Part shown: in pieces, positions 1 to 7,442 of the stretch
Numbering within the stretch: the stretch's first letter is position 1
How the letters are laid out: each line of letters begins with the position of its first letter
Origin: Elusimicrobiota bacterium
GTDB lineage: Bacteria > Elusimicrobiota > UBA8919
Direction of reading: 5' to 3'
NCBI GenBank assembly: GCA_003452965.1
Contig: DMMW01000081.1
Span: 50,668 to 62,646, forward strand
DNA length: 11,979 nt
Notes under the pieces: model-generated
Seen by the model: the letters and a program-made list of their open reading frames with translations, nothing else
Told to the model about the DNA's origin: nothing
Database searches by the model: none
Made by a program: the position numbers and the translations under genes

Positions 1-33
1 TTGTAAAAAAAGTATATTTGAAAAGGAGCGAAT

Positions 34-1239
34 ATGTTAGAGTATAAAAATAATTTTTTATTTATTGATGAAGTTTCTGTTTTGAATATCTCAACCGGAA
101 TTGACACCCCGTTTTATCTCTATAGTAAAAACAAGCTTTTAAAAAATTATGCAGAAATAAATAATTCTTTCAAAAAAGCAAATCATATAATTTGCTATGC
201 TGTTAAAGCAAATGAAAATCCGTATCTGTTAAGGATTTTAGCGAAAAATGGATGCGGATGTGATATAGTTTCCATAGGCGAATTGAATCTTGCGCTTAAA
301 GCCGGTATCAATCCAAAAAAAATAGTATTTGCCGGTGTTGGCAAGCAGGAGAATGAAATAAGAGCAGCAATAAAATCGGATATATTGATGTTTAATATTG
401 AATCAATACCCGAGCTTTACAGTATTGATAGAATAGCAAAACTGCTGAATAAAACAGCAAGGATAGCATTCAGGGTAAATCCTGATATAGATGCTAAGAC
501 ACATCCGCATATAACAACGGGGCTGTCGCATAATAAATTTGGATTGACATTCAAGGAAGCATATGAAGGATATTTGCTGGCGAAAGGACTGAAAAATATT
601 GAAATAGTCGGAATACACACACATATAGGTTCACAAATAACCGATTCGGCTTCATTTGTTCTTGCATCTAAAAAGGTGGCAGGATATATATCAAAACTAA
701 AAGCAGCCGGTATAAATTTAAAATACATTGATATGGGCGGTGGATTAGGAATAAGATACAAAGATGAAAAAGTAATAAATCCTTCAGACTATGCAGATGC
801 TATTTTAAAATATCTACCTAAGAATCATACAATAATATTAGAACCGGGCAGATTTTTAGTTGCTGAAACAGGTGTATTGATTACAAAAGTAATTTATGTT
901 AAAAAAACATTAAAAAAGAAATTTTTAGTTGTTGATGCCGGAATGAATGATTTAGTTAGACCTGCTATTTATGGGGCATATCATGAAATAATTCCGGTTA
1001 AATGGAAAAACGGCAAGCAACATAATTGGGATATTGTTGGTCCTATTTGTGAATCTTCGGATGTGTTTGCAAAAGACCGCTTGATGCCGCTTGCTTCAGA
1101 AGGTGATTATCTCGCGATATTATGTGCCGGTGCCTACGGATATTCTATGTCTTCAAACTATAATATGCGACCCAGGCCGGCAGAAATAATAATTGAAAAT
1201 AATAAATGGAGAATAATAAGAAAACGCGAGATTTTGTAA
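34..1239 (+). CDS. lysA: Diaminopimelate decarboxylase (LysA)
   Basis: Makes L-lysine and CO2 from meso-2,6-diaminopimelate, the last step of lysine synthesis; cytoplasmic, PLP-dependent, fold-type III (alanine-racemase-like barrel plus C-terminal beta domain). Seen in the 401-residue product: the PLP-lysine motif YAVKAN (K58), HIGSQ (H197-Q201), the glycine loop GGGLG (235-239), EPGR (270-273), the active-site CESSD motif (C339-D343), and the C-terminal GAYGY...NYN signature from G366. All hallmark residues are present and the length is normal for the family. The ATG is preceded by AAAAGGAG (21-28) at 5-nt spacing, which fixes the start. The dapF start lies 20 nt after the stop, so the two are very likely one operon. 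Its promoter would lie at or beyond the left edge. The related family of biosynthetic arginine/ornithine decarboxylases is less likely, given the CESSD signature and the dapF neighbour. Confidence 0.96.
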   Translation: MLEYKNNFLFIDEVSVLNISTGIDTPFYLYSKNKLLKNYAEINNSFKKANHIICYAVKANENPYLLRILAKNGCGCDIVSIGELNLALKAGINPKKIVFAGVGKQENEIRAAIKSDILMFNIESIPELYSIDRIAKLLNKTARIAFRVNPDIDAKTHPHITTGLSHNKFGLTFKEAYEGYLLAKGLKNIEIVGIHTHIGSQITDSASFVLASKKVAGYISKLKAAGINLKYIDMGGGLGIRYKDEKVINPSDYADAILKYLPKNHTIILEPGRFLVAETGVLITKVIYVKKTLKKKFLVVDAGMNDLVRPAIYGAYHEIIPVKWKNGKQHNWDIVGPICESSDVFAKDRLMPLASEGDYLAILCAGAYGYSMSSNYNMRPRPAEIIIENNKWRIIRKREIL

Positions 1240-1259
1240 TTATAGAACGAGAGGAAAAT

Positions 1260-2099
1260 ATGCAAAAAATAAGTTTTACTAAAATGTCTGGTTCAGGCAA
1301 TGATTTTATTGTAATAGATAACAGAAAAAAAATTGTGAAGAATCCATCAGCTTTTGCAAAAAAATATTGCGATAGAAAGTTTGGAGTCGGTGCTGACGGT
1401 ATTTTGCTTGTTGAAAATTCTAAAATTGCAGACTTCAGAATGGTATATTATAATTCTGACGGCTCACGTGCATCTTTTTGCGGTAACGGTGCAAGATGCA
1501 TTTCATTATTTGCATATACAAATAATATTGCTCCACAAAAAATGTCGTTTGAATCCGATGCCGGTTTAATAACCTCGGAAATAAAAAATGACATTTCATG
1601 TCATTGCGAGCGATCCGCCAGCTGGCGGAGAGCGTGGCAATCCTGTTATGTAAAAATAAAAATGCCAAATCCAAAAGATATAAAACAGAATATAGAAATA
1701 AAAGTTGATAATAGAAAATTGGATGTATCTTTTGCAAACACTGGCGTTCCACATGTGCTTGTTTATGTAAAAGATATAAAAAATATTGATGTTAATGACC
1801 TTGGCAGAAAAATAAGATGGCACAAAGCATTTCAGCCTAAGGGTACAAATGTAAACTTTGTGAAAATATTAGGTAAAAATAAAATTCAAGTAAGGACTTA
1901 CGAAAGGGGTGTTGAAGCAGAAACTCTCGCCTGCGGAACAGGCGTAGTTGCCTCATCGGTAATTTCCATAACAAAAGGCCTTGCATTATCACCCGTAAAT
2001 GCCTTAACTCAAGGCGGAGAAATATTAAAGGTTTATCACGACTGTTGTAACACCTTTTTTGAAGGCAAAGTCAATATAACTTTCGAAGGGAAAATATAA
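1260..2099 (+). CDS. dapF: Diaminopimelate epimerase (DapF) with an in-frame repeat insertion
   Basis: Interconverts LL- and meso-diaminopimelate without a cofactor using two cysteines; meso-DAP feeds both LysA and peptidoglycan. Seen: N-terminal MSGSGNDF (family form MHGxGNDF), the first catalytic cysteine in FCGNGARC (C74) and the second in LACGTG (C225), so both active-site halves are intact. I chose ATG 1260 because it follows GAGAGGA (1249-1255) and begins exactly where the family begins. The open frame extends upstream to an ATG at 1206, but that would add 18 residues overlapping the lysA end. The product is 279 aa. About 17 residues (S113-C129), rich in Cys, Arg, Trp and Ser and unlike the family, are encoded by a palindromic repeat lying in frame between the segment ending EIKND and the strand YVKIKMPNP. 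The insert sits between conserved blocks, so the enzyme is probably functional. The usual neighbours dapA and dapB are not here. Confidence 0.95.
   Translation: MQKISFTKMSGSGNDFIVIDNRKKIVKNPSAFAKKYCDRKFGVGADGILLVENSKIADFRMVYYNSDGSRASFCGNGARCISLFAYTNNIAPQKMSFESDAGLITSEIKNDISCHCERSASWRRAWQSCYVKIKMPNPKDIKQNIEIKVDNRKLDVSFANTGVPHVLVYVKDIKNIDVNDLGRKIRWHKAFQPKGTNVNFVKILGKNKIQVRTYERGVEAETLACGTGVVASSVISITKGLALSPVNALTQGGEILKVYHDCCNTFFEGKVNITFEGKI
1599..1649 (+). repeat. Palindromic repeat embedded in frame in dapF
   Basis: The stretch has a perfect 16-bp palindrome at its centre (1614-1629, TCCGCCAGCTGGCGGA), flanked by ATTGC (1603-1607) and GCAAT (1637-1641), which form outer arms offset by one base. 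It is GC-rich against the AT-rich gene around it. It encodes residues with no counterpart in ordinary DapF, keeps the frame open, and is close to a multiple of three. The same 16-bp core recurs at 2185-2200. Exact ends are approximate because no empty site is available for comparison. The behaviour resembles the palindromic elements described inside Rickettsia genes (RPE), but I do not claim homology to those. Confidence 0.8.
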
Positions 2100-2150
2100 T
2101 AGAGGCAAGCGGATAGAGAAAAGAGGTTAGCGAATAACAAGAATCTATAC

Positions 2151-2220
2151 GTCATTCCTGCAAGTCATAAGTCCGCCTAAATGCTCCGCCAGCTGGCGGA
2201 GTTGGGCAGGCAGGAATCCA
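2151..2220. repeat. Intergenic composite palindromic repeat
   Basis: Lies in the 139-bp spacer between dapF and mod. The outer inverted arms are ATTCCTGC (2154-2161) and GCAGGAAT (2210-2217). Inside is a perfect 18-bp palindrome (2184-2201), whose inner 16 bp equals the core of the repeat inside dapF. The segment TCCGCCTAAATGC (2172-2184) also recurs in reverse complement at 7273-7285, in the hairpin after the ybaB-like gene. It could fold as a hairpin in RNA and act as a weak terminator or processing site, but no long T-tract follows, so its main identity is a dispersed repeat. The remainder of the spacer (2100-2150) holds no gene. Confidence 0.8.
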
Positions 2221-2238
2221 TAAAAGATAAGTTAAAAT

Positions 2239-3900
2239 ATGAATAAAAATAATTATCAGAATTGGGACAAGAAAGATTTAATAAAAGAAATTGAGCGGTT
2301 GAAAAAACGCAAGAAATATGGCTTGGTCTGGGAAGAAAAACCGGAAGATGTAGTTGAATTATGCAAAACAAAACTACCGATACTCAAAGAAGTAAAAAGC
2401 AAAGAAATAATTACCGATAAAAATAAACCGGTTAATTTGCTCATTGAAGGTGATAATTACCACGCACTGTCTGTTCTTAACTACACCCACGAAAAAAAGA
2501 TTGATGTTATTTATATTGACCCACCATATAATACCGGTGCAAAAGATTGGAAATACAATAATGATTTTGTTGATATAAATGATAGTTATCGTCACAGTAA
2601 ATGGCTTAGTATGATGTCAAAGCGATTACTGATTGCAAAAAATCTGCTAAAAGATGACGGTGTGCTTATTTGTGCTATTGATGATAACGAATTTTATCGT
2701 TTAGGGATATTATTGGAGCAAACATTTCAAGGACGCGAAATTCATTGTGTAACAATCGTACATAATCCAAGAGGGATTCAAGGAAACAATTTTTCCTATA
2801 CTCATGAATACGCGTATTTTGTTTTTAGAAAAGGTCTTGAGGTAATCGGTACAAGAAAAATCAATGAGGAAGATATTGATTTTAGCAATTTGAGAAACTG
2901 GGGGAGTGAGTCTTTACGTTCAGATGCTCGTAATTGTTTTTATCCGATAATTGTAAAAAATGACAAGATAATAGGTTTTGGCGATGTTTTAGATAATAAT
3001 ATTCATCCCAAAAAACAAACTGATAAAATAAAAGGTAATAATTATATTTACCCCATTGATAAAAACGGTGTTGAAAGAAAATGGAGATATGCTAGGCAGA
3101 GCATTGAAGAAATAAAGCACTTATTAAGAGCAAAAAAAACAAATGGTGGTTATGAAATTGAAATAGGCAAAGATTTTAGAACAGTAAGAACAGTTTGGCA
3201 AGATAGTAAATATGATGCTAATGAATATGGCACTAAACTGGTTCATAATCTTGTATCATCTTCACATTTTGATTTTCCAAAATCTGTATACAATACTTTT
3301 GATTGCATTGCTCCGATTTTATATCAAAGGAAAAATGCTATTGTGTTGGATTATTTTGCCGGTTCTGGTACCACTGGACATGCAGTGATGATACTTAATA
3401 AAGAGGACGATGGAAATAGACGATTTATCCTTTGTACTAATAACGAAAATAAAATTGCCGAAGAAGTTTGCTATCCAAGAATTAAAAAAGTAATAAAAGG
3501 GCATTCAGATTATTTAGATATTACAGGAATATCGGCAAATCTTAAATATTTCAATACAGATCTCGTAAATGCAGAACCTACCGATAAAAATAAGAAAATA
3601 CTTACTGAACAAGCAACTGAGATGCTGTGTGTTAAAGAAGGAACTTTTGAGCCGGTTATTGACCAAAAGAAAATTAAGATTTTCAAAAATGGTAATAATT
3701 ATACCGGAATTATTTTTGACCAATTAGCAATTCCGGAATTTAATAAGAAAATTAAAGATATTAAAGCGAAATTCAGTGTTTATATTTTTTCTTTAGGGGA
3801 TGACACATTTGACGAAGAGTTTGAAGACATAAAAAAGAAAGTTAAACTTTCACCCATTCCCGAAGCTATATTAAGAGTATATAGAAGGATATTTAAATAA
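2239..3900 (+). CDS. mod: Type III restriction-modification methyltransferase subunit (Mod)
   Basis: A DNA amino-methyltransferase, probably adenine-N6, which as type III Mod supplies sequence recognition for both methylation and cleavage. Seen in 553 aa: an N-terminal helical, lysine-rich stretch; catalytic motif IV DPPYNTG at 94-100; a long variable middle (about 190-340), the likely target-recognition region; then the SAM-binding motif I FAGSGTTGHAV from F373. Motif IV before motif I is the order of the beta-class methyltransferases, to which type III Mod proteins belong. ATG 2239 is the first possible start, since a TAA in the same frame ends at 2235. No Shine-Dalgarno sequence stands before it, unlike its neighbours, so translation may be weak or controlled differently. 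The subtype rests on the res gene downstream; alone it would be called only a beta-class site-specific methyltransferase. The DUF3800-like start is 41 nt after the stop. Recognition sequence cannot be read from the protein. Confidence 0.92.
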   Translation: MNKNNYQNWDKKDLIKEIERLKKRKKYGLVWEEKPEDVVELCKTKLPILKEVKSKEIITDKNKPVNLLIEGDNYHALSVLNYTHEKKIDVIYIDPPYNTGAKDWKYNNDFVDINDSYRHSKWLSMMSKRLLIAKNLLKDDGVLICAIDDNEFYRLGILLEQTFQGREIHCVTIVHNPRGIQGNNFSYTHEYAYFVFRKGLEVIGTRKINEEDIDFSNLRNWGSESLRSDARNCFYPIIVKNDKIIGFGDVLDNNIHPKKQTDKIKGNNYIYPIDKNGVERKWRYARQSIEEIKHLLRAKKTNGGYEIEIGKDFRTVRTVWQDSKYDANEYGTKLVHNLVSSSHFDFPKSVYNTFDCIAPILYQRKNAIVLDYFAGSGTTGHAVMILNKEDDGNRRFILCTNNENKIAEEVCYPRIKKVIKGHSDYLDITGISANLKYFNTDLVNAEPTDKNKKILTEQATEMLCVKEGTFEPVIDQKKIKIFKNGNNYTGIIFDQLAIPEFNKKIKDIKAKFSVYIFSLGDDTFDEEFEDIKKKVKLSPIPEAILRVYRRIFK

Positions 3901-3941
3901 AGTGAAAAAGAAATAACAATATTTTGAGGATTAATAATATT

Positions 3942-4670
3942 ATGAAAGTGATGTTCTTAGATGAATCTGGGGATCATAGTTTAGAAAAAATAGATTTGTC
4001 ATATCCTATGTTTGTCTTAGCAGGATGCATATTTGATATGGATTATTATATTAATACTGTTGAACCTGCTATTAATGAATTTAAGGTAAAACATTTTAAT
4101 AATTCTAATATCATTCTTCGTTCATATGATATCAGAAAACAAAAAGGGAGTTTTGCATGTCTTGTTGATAAGAAAAAACAAGATTTTTTTAATGAAGATT
4201 TTAATAAACTTTTTTCTTCTCTGGATTTTAATATAATAGCAGCTGCCATTAATAAAACTCATCTAAAAAAACAATATTCAGATCCGGATAATCCATATCA
4301 TTTATGTTTTAGATTCATTCTTGAAAGAATAATCATGTATTTAGGAAGAAGTAAAGAAAAATTGATTATTCGTATAGAATCTCGAGAAACACATAACGAT
4401 ATAAAACTTGCTGAAGTTTATGAAAATTTTAGATCCCAAACTACGTATCAATTTGCAATTAGCGAAATACATTCAAAGATAGTTGATTTATCTTTCAATC
4501 AAAAGGTACAGAATGTTGTAGGGATGCAGATAGCAGACCTTGTTGCGTATCCAATTGGCAGGTGGGTATTAAATAATATTAAAGAAAATAAACCTTTTGA
4601 ATTTATAAAGCAAAAAATACATTCAAAAAACAATATATTTCTAAATTATGGTCTAAAAGTATTTCCTTGA
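3942..4670 (+). CDS. DUF3800-like protein between mod and res
   Basis: A 242-residue cytoplasmic protein that I assign to the DUF3800 family (predicted RNase-H-like fold, function not established). Seen: the N-terminal FLDESGDHS motif with D7-E8, the typical opening of that family, and near the C-terminus GMQIADLVAYP with Q196 and D199, the other characteristic block. The acidic residues are compatible with a metal-dependent nuclease, but this is inference. I start at ATG 3942, with GAGGA at 3926-3930 and an 11-nt spacer, a little long. A TTG at 3924 or ATG 3951 are alternatives; all keep the DESGD motif. Members of this family often occur near restriction-modification and other defence genes and in mobile elements. 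Sitting between mod and res suggests it travels with, or serves, the restriction system. A terminator-like hairpin begins 8 nt after its stop. Confidence 0.82.
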   Translation: MKVMFLDESGDHSLEKIDLSYPMFVLAGCIFDMDYYINTVEPAINEFKVKHFNNSNIILRSYDIRKQKGSFACLVDKKKQDFFNEDFNKLFSSLDFNIIAAAINKTHLKKQYSDPDNPYHLCFRFILERIIMYLGRSKEKLIIRIESRETHNDIKLAEVYENFRSQTTYQFAISEIHSKIVDLSFNQKVQNVVGMQIADLVAYPIGRWVLNNIKENKPFEFIKQKIHSKNNIFLNYGLKVFP

Positions 4671-4678
4671 TAAATTAA

Positions 4679-4714
4679 AAAGCAGACCCAGGAACCCCTA
4701 GTTCTGCTTTCTAT
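4679..4714 (+). terminator. Terminator-like hairpin between the DUF3800-like gene and res
   Basis: AAAGCAGA (4679-4686) pairs with TCTGCTTT (4703-4710), and the loop side adds AGG/CCT pairs (4690-4692 with 4697-4699) around the loop AACC. The 3' arm ends in TTT followed by C and T, so the U-tract is short. It is placed just after a stop codon and before a 49-bp AT-rich leader to res, as expected for an intrinsic terminator or attenuator. Efficiency cannot be judged from sequence. Confidence 0.65.
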
Positions 4715-4759
4715 AAATAATATAACATAAGTATTAAACTTTGTCAAGTGGAAAATAAT

Positions 4760-6979
4760 ATGCAACTTAAAATTTATCAAGAAACTGCTATTAAAAAATT
4801 ATTAGAAAGTGCCATGAAACTTTTGGGCTATTCTGACAGCAAAAAATTGGTTTTTAAGGCACCGACGGGTTCCGGTAAAACCATTATGATGGCGGAGTTT
4901 TTAAAGTTGTTGGTTGAAGATAAAGAATTAAAACAGCTGCTTTCATTTATTTGGACTGCTCCAAGACATTTACACGAACAGAGCAGGAATAAATTAGAAA
5001 AATATTTTGAGGATAGTAGGGTATTAAAATGTTCATTTTTTGAGGATTTGGATGATAGAAAACTTGGTGAAAACGAAATTTTATTCTTTAATTGGGAAAG
5101 TATTAATAAAACCGATGCTATTTATATTCGTGACAATGAGCAGGAAAATAATCTGTCTACTATATTGGCAAGGACGAAAGAAGAAGGTAGAGAGATTATT
5201 TTAGTCATAGACGAAGCACATCATCACGCAACAAGCAATATTTCAAAAAAATTGATAGCAGATATTAATCCAAAATTGACTATTGAAGTTTCGGCGACAC
5301 CTGTTGTTGAAAGTCCTGATGATTCGGTCAATGTTCAATTAGAGGATGTAAAAAAAGAAGGAATGATTAAAAAAGGTGTTATTCTTAATGAAAATTTTAA
5401 GAATATCTTAAAAAATGGGAAAATAAAAACTGGATTAAGTAGTGGCAGTGAAGGATTAGTTATAAAACAAGCACTGAAAAAGCGAGAGGAAGTTTTACTG
5501 GCATATAAAAAAGAAAAAACATATATAAATCCTCTTGTTTTGATTCAATTACCAGATAGGATTGGTAGTTCCGAAGATGAAATGCGAATTAGAGTGGAAA
5601 GGATTTTAAAAGATAAATATAAGATTTCTACTGAAAACGGAAAATTAGCAATTTGGCTTTCTGGTGAGCATGTAAATAAGGAAAATGTTGAAAAACATAA
5701 TAGCGATATTGAAGTTTTAATTTTTAAACAGGCGATTGCATTGGGTTGGGATTGTCCGCGAGCACAAATTTTGGTTTTGTTCAGGGAATGGTACAGCCAG
5801 ATTTTTTCAATTCAAACGGTTGGTAGAATTATGCGTATGCCCGAGCCAGATGAAGGACATTATAAAAATGAAGTTTTAAATTACAGCTACGTTTATACAA
5901 ATTTAGATGACATTGAAATTCGGGAAGACATTGCTAAAGATTATATTTCTGTTTTTACAAGTAAAAGAAGAGATGACTATAAACCTATAAATTTATTATC
6001 TTATCATTCGAAAAGACAGCGTGAGAAGACAAGATTATCACCGTTATTTATTGAGAAATTTTTGGATGAAGCAAAAAAATATAAATTGAAAGAAAAGATA
6101 AATATTAACAGCAAAAAAATTGATATAAAACTAATATCAGATTATAAAGCATATAACGTTGACGCTACGATAGGAACTCATATTACTGGAGATGAATCAT
6201 TTGACATAAGTGGTATTGAATTGCAGAAAATATTCGATTATTTTGTAAGAAAAAATTTGGCTCCTTTTTATCCTGAGGACAGGTCTGTCGGACGGCTAAG
6301 AGATTCTATTTACAGATATTTTGAAAAAGAATATAAGATGGATTATGGTGAATGTCAGGATGACATTATACGGGTTGTCTTAAGCGAGAAGAACAAGCAT
6401 CATTTCATCAATGTGCTGGATATCGCAAAAGCAAAGTATAAAGAAACAGTTGAAAAACGAGAAGCGGAACTTGAATCTGAAAAGAATTGGAATGTACCTG
6501 AAAAAATATCTTTTGGAAGTAATGATAAGGAAGAAGAAAAAAAGAAATCAGTTATGTATCCATTTTATACTGATGACAAGTGGAAGAATGAAAAGGCATT
6601 TATTGAGTATTTGGAAAAATCGGATAAAATTGAATGGTGGTTTAAAAATGGCGATAGAGATGCAACGTTTTTTGCTATACCATATATTGATAACGAAATT
6701 CAAAAGCCTTTTTATGTAGATTTTATTGTAAAATTTGAAGATGGAAAAATTGGTTTGTTTGATACAAAGGGAGAATTAACTTTAAGAAGCGGCAAAACAA
6801 AAATAGACGGATTATATAAATACATTCAGAGTGAAAATAATAAAGGCAAAAAACTTTTCGGCGGGATGGTAATTAACTCTGATTCACGAAATTATACCGG
6901 CAGGTGGCTTTATTTTGATAAATTATCTAAAGAATTAAAAGATAGTAATTTTGATAACTGGAAAAATTTAGAAGTATAG
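4760..6979 (+). CDS. res: Type III restriction enzyme subunit (Res), DEAH helicase-nuclease
   Basis: The ATP-dependent motor and nuclease partner of Mod. Seen in 739 aa: Walker A APTGSGKT (34-41, K40), DEAH (151-154) followed by two more histidines, motif III SATP (178-181), motif VI QTVGRIMR (352-359), then a lysine/glutamate-rich stretch. The C-terminal PD-(D/E)xK nuclease signature has D654 in YVDF and D668-T-K670. All catalytic motifs are present, so no sign of decay. Shorter than the classical phage-type Res subunits of more than 900 residues, but the domain order is complete. ATG 4760 is the likely start; a GTG at 4748 in the same frame would add four residues. The Shine-Dalgarno sequence is weak (GTGGA, 4748-4752). 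The hairpin upstream implies either read-through from mod or a separate promoter in the AT-rich 4711-4747 stretch. The stop codon overlaps the ribosome binding site of the next gene. Confidence 0.93.
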   Translation: MQLKIYQETAIKKLLESAMKLLGYSDSKKLVFKAPTGSGKTIMMAEFLKLLVEDKELKQLLSFIWTAPRHLHEQSRNKLEKYFEDSRVLKCSFFEDLDDRKLGENEILFFNWESINKTDAIYIRDNEQENNLSTILARTKEEGREIILVIDEAHHHATSNISKKLIADINPKLTIEVSATPVVESPDDSVNVQLEDVKKEGMIKKGVILNENFKNILKNGKIKTGLSSGSEGLVIKQALKKREEVLLAYKKEKTYINPLVLIQLPDRIGSSEDEMRIRVERILKDKYKISTENGKLAIWLSGEHVNKENVEKHNSDIEVLIFKQAIALGWDCPRAQILVLFREWYSQIFSIQTVGRIMRMPEPDEGHYKNEVLNYSYVYTNLDDIEIREDIAKDYISVFTSKRRDDYKPINLLSYHSKRQREKTRLSPLFIEKFLDEAKKYKLKEKININSKKIDIKLISDYKAYNVDATIGTHITGDESFDISGIELQKIFDYFVRKNLAPFYPEDRSVGRLRDSIYRYFEKEYKMDYGECQDDIIRVVLSEKNKHHFINVLDIAKAKYKETVEKREAELESEKNWNVPEKISFGSNDKEEEKKKSVMYPFYTDDKWKNEKAFIEYLEKSDKIEWWFKNGDRDATFFAIPYIDNEIQKPFYVDFIVKFEDGKIGLFDTKGELTLRSGKTKIDGLYKYIQSENNKGKKLFGGMVINSDSRNYTGRWLYFDKLSKELKDSNFDNWKNLEV

Positions 6980-6987
6980 GAGAAAAA

Positions 6988-7245
6988 ATGTTTGATAAAT
7001 TGAAGCAGTTGAAGCAGTTGAAAGATTTACAGAATGTGATTGCGCAGGAAAAAGCGGAAGCTGGAAAAGACGGAGTAAGAATAGTTATTAATGGCAAATT
7101 GGAAGTGGAAAGTGTTCAGCTAAACCCGGCTTTAGATAAAGAAAAACAAGAGAATATTTTGAGAGATTGCTTTAACGATGCAATTAAGAAAATTAATTAT
7201 TCTATTGCACAGAAGATGGCTAAGATGCCGGGAATGGGTTTGTAA
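6988..7245 (+). CDS. YbaB/EbfC-family nucleoid-associated protein (short form)
   Basis: A small DNA-binding protein family that coats or bridges DNA as dimers. The 85-residue product has the family layout: an N-terminal amphipathic helix with a repeated LKQLKQLKDL heptad-like pattern, a short strand region (VRIVINGKLEVESVQLNPAL, about 31-50), then a second helix with DCFNDAIKKI and a C-terminal KMAKMPGMG tail. The tail with repeated methionine and glycine is typical. It is shorter than the usual 100-110 residues, mainly at the N-terminus. AGGAGA (6978-6983) overlaps the res stop codon and is 4 nt from the ATG, so it is translationally adjacent to res. The usual partners of ybaB, dnaX and recR, are absent. 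A terminator-like hairpin follows 10 nt after the stop. The family assignment rests on pattern alone, so I leave the symbol empty. Confidence 0.8.
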   Translation: MFDKLKQLKQLKDLQNVIAQEKAEAGKDGVRIVINGKLEVESVQLNPALDKEKQENILRDCFNDAIKKINYSIAQKMAKMPGMGL

Positions 7246-7255
7246 AAAAAAGGAT

Positions 7256-7291
7256 TATCCGCCAAAAGCTTCGCATTTAGGCGGATATTTT
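7256..7291 (+). terminator. Terminator-like hairpin after the YbaB-type gene
   Basis: TATCCGCC (7256-7263) pairs exactly with GGCGGATA (7280-7287); further pairs form inside (AAA with TTT, GC with GC around a TTC loop), and TTTT follows at 7288-7291. Placed just after the stop codon, it reads as an intrinsic terminator for the res-ybaB transcript. Part of its 3' arm (7273-7285) is the reverse complement of a segment in the repeat upstream of mod, so it may be a repeat copy that now serves as a terminator. Confidence 0.7.
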
Positions 7292-7299
7292 CATAAATA

Positions 7300-7360
7300 G
7301 GATCTGCTGAAAAACTCCATGCCTACGTTCCCAAGGAACTTCGGCAGGCAGGCAGCATCC
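7300..7360. repeat. Imperfect nested palindrome (repeat module)
   Basis: Nested inverted arms: GGA plus TGCTG (7300-7309, with a two-base bulge) against CAGCATCC (7353-7360); TGCCT (7320-7324) against AGGCA (7346-7350); and GTTCC (7327-7331) against GGAAC (7335-7339) with a CAA loop. It contains the GGCAGGCAG run also seen at 2206-2214 in the repeat upstream of mod. No reading frame of note. Probably a dispersed repeat; an RNA role is possible but unsupported. Confidence 0.6.
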
Positions 7361-7369
7361 CTTATTTCA

Positions 7370-7438
7370 CAGATTGAAAAGTGGATTACACAGATTAAGT
7401 CCCTACGGTAATATCAGTGTAATCTTTCAAAAAATCTG
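7370..7438. repeat. Inverted repeat with CAGATT/GATTACAC arms
   Basis: CAGATT (7370-7375) and GATTACAC (7384-7391) pair in one register with GTGTAATC (7417-7424) and AATCTG (7433-7438). An internal loop separates the two stem blocks, and GAT/ATC (7393-7395, 7413-7415) adds three more pairs inward. A direct repeat CACAGATT also occurs at 7368-7375 and 7389-7396. The consistent register over 69 bp makes chance unlikely. Confidence 0.6.
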
Positions 7439-7442
7439 ACCG

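Noticed and set aside
1206..1259. Upstream ATG extending dapF by 18 residues into lysA
   Set aside because: No ribosome binding site for it; the ATG at 1260 has one and begins at the conserved family start.
1435..1823. Antisense open frames over the dapF insertion
   Set aside because: They are shadows of dapF and the palindrome, with no family resemblance or ribosome binding site.
3132..3139. Run of eight A in mod as a phase-variation tract
   Set aside because: Runs of this length are common in this AT-rich window, and the gene is in frame; no multi-unit repeat is present.
6411..6719. Overlapping + strand frame inside res
   Set aside because: Out-of-frame reading of lysine-rich res codons; no own start signal.
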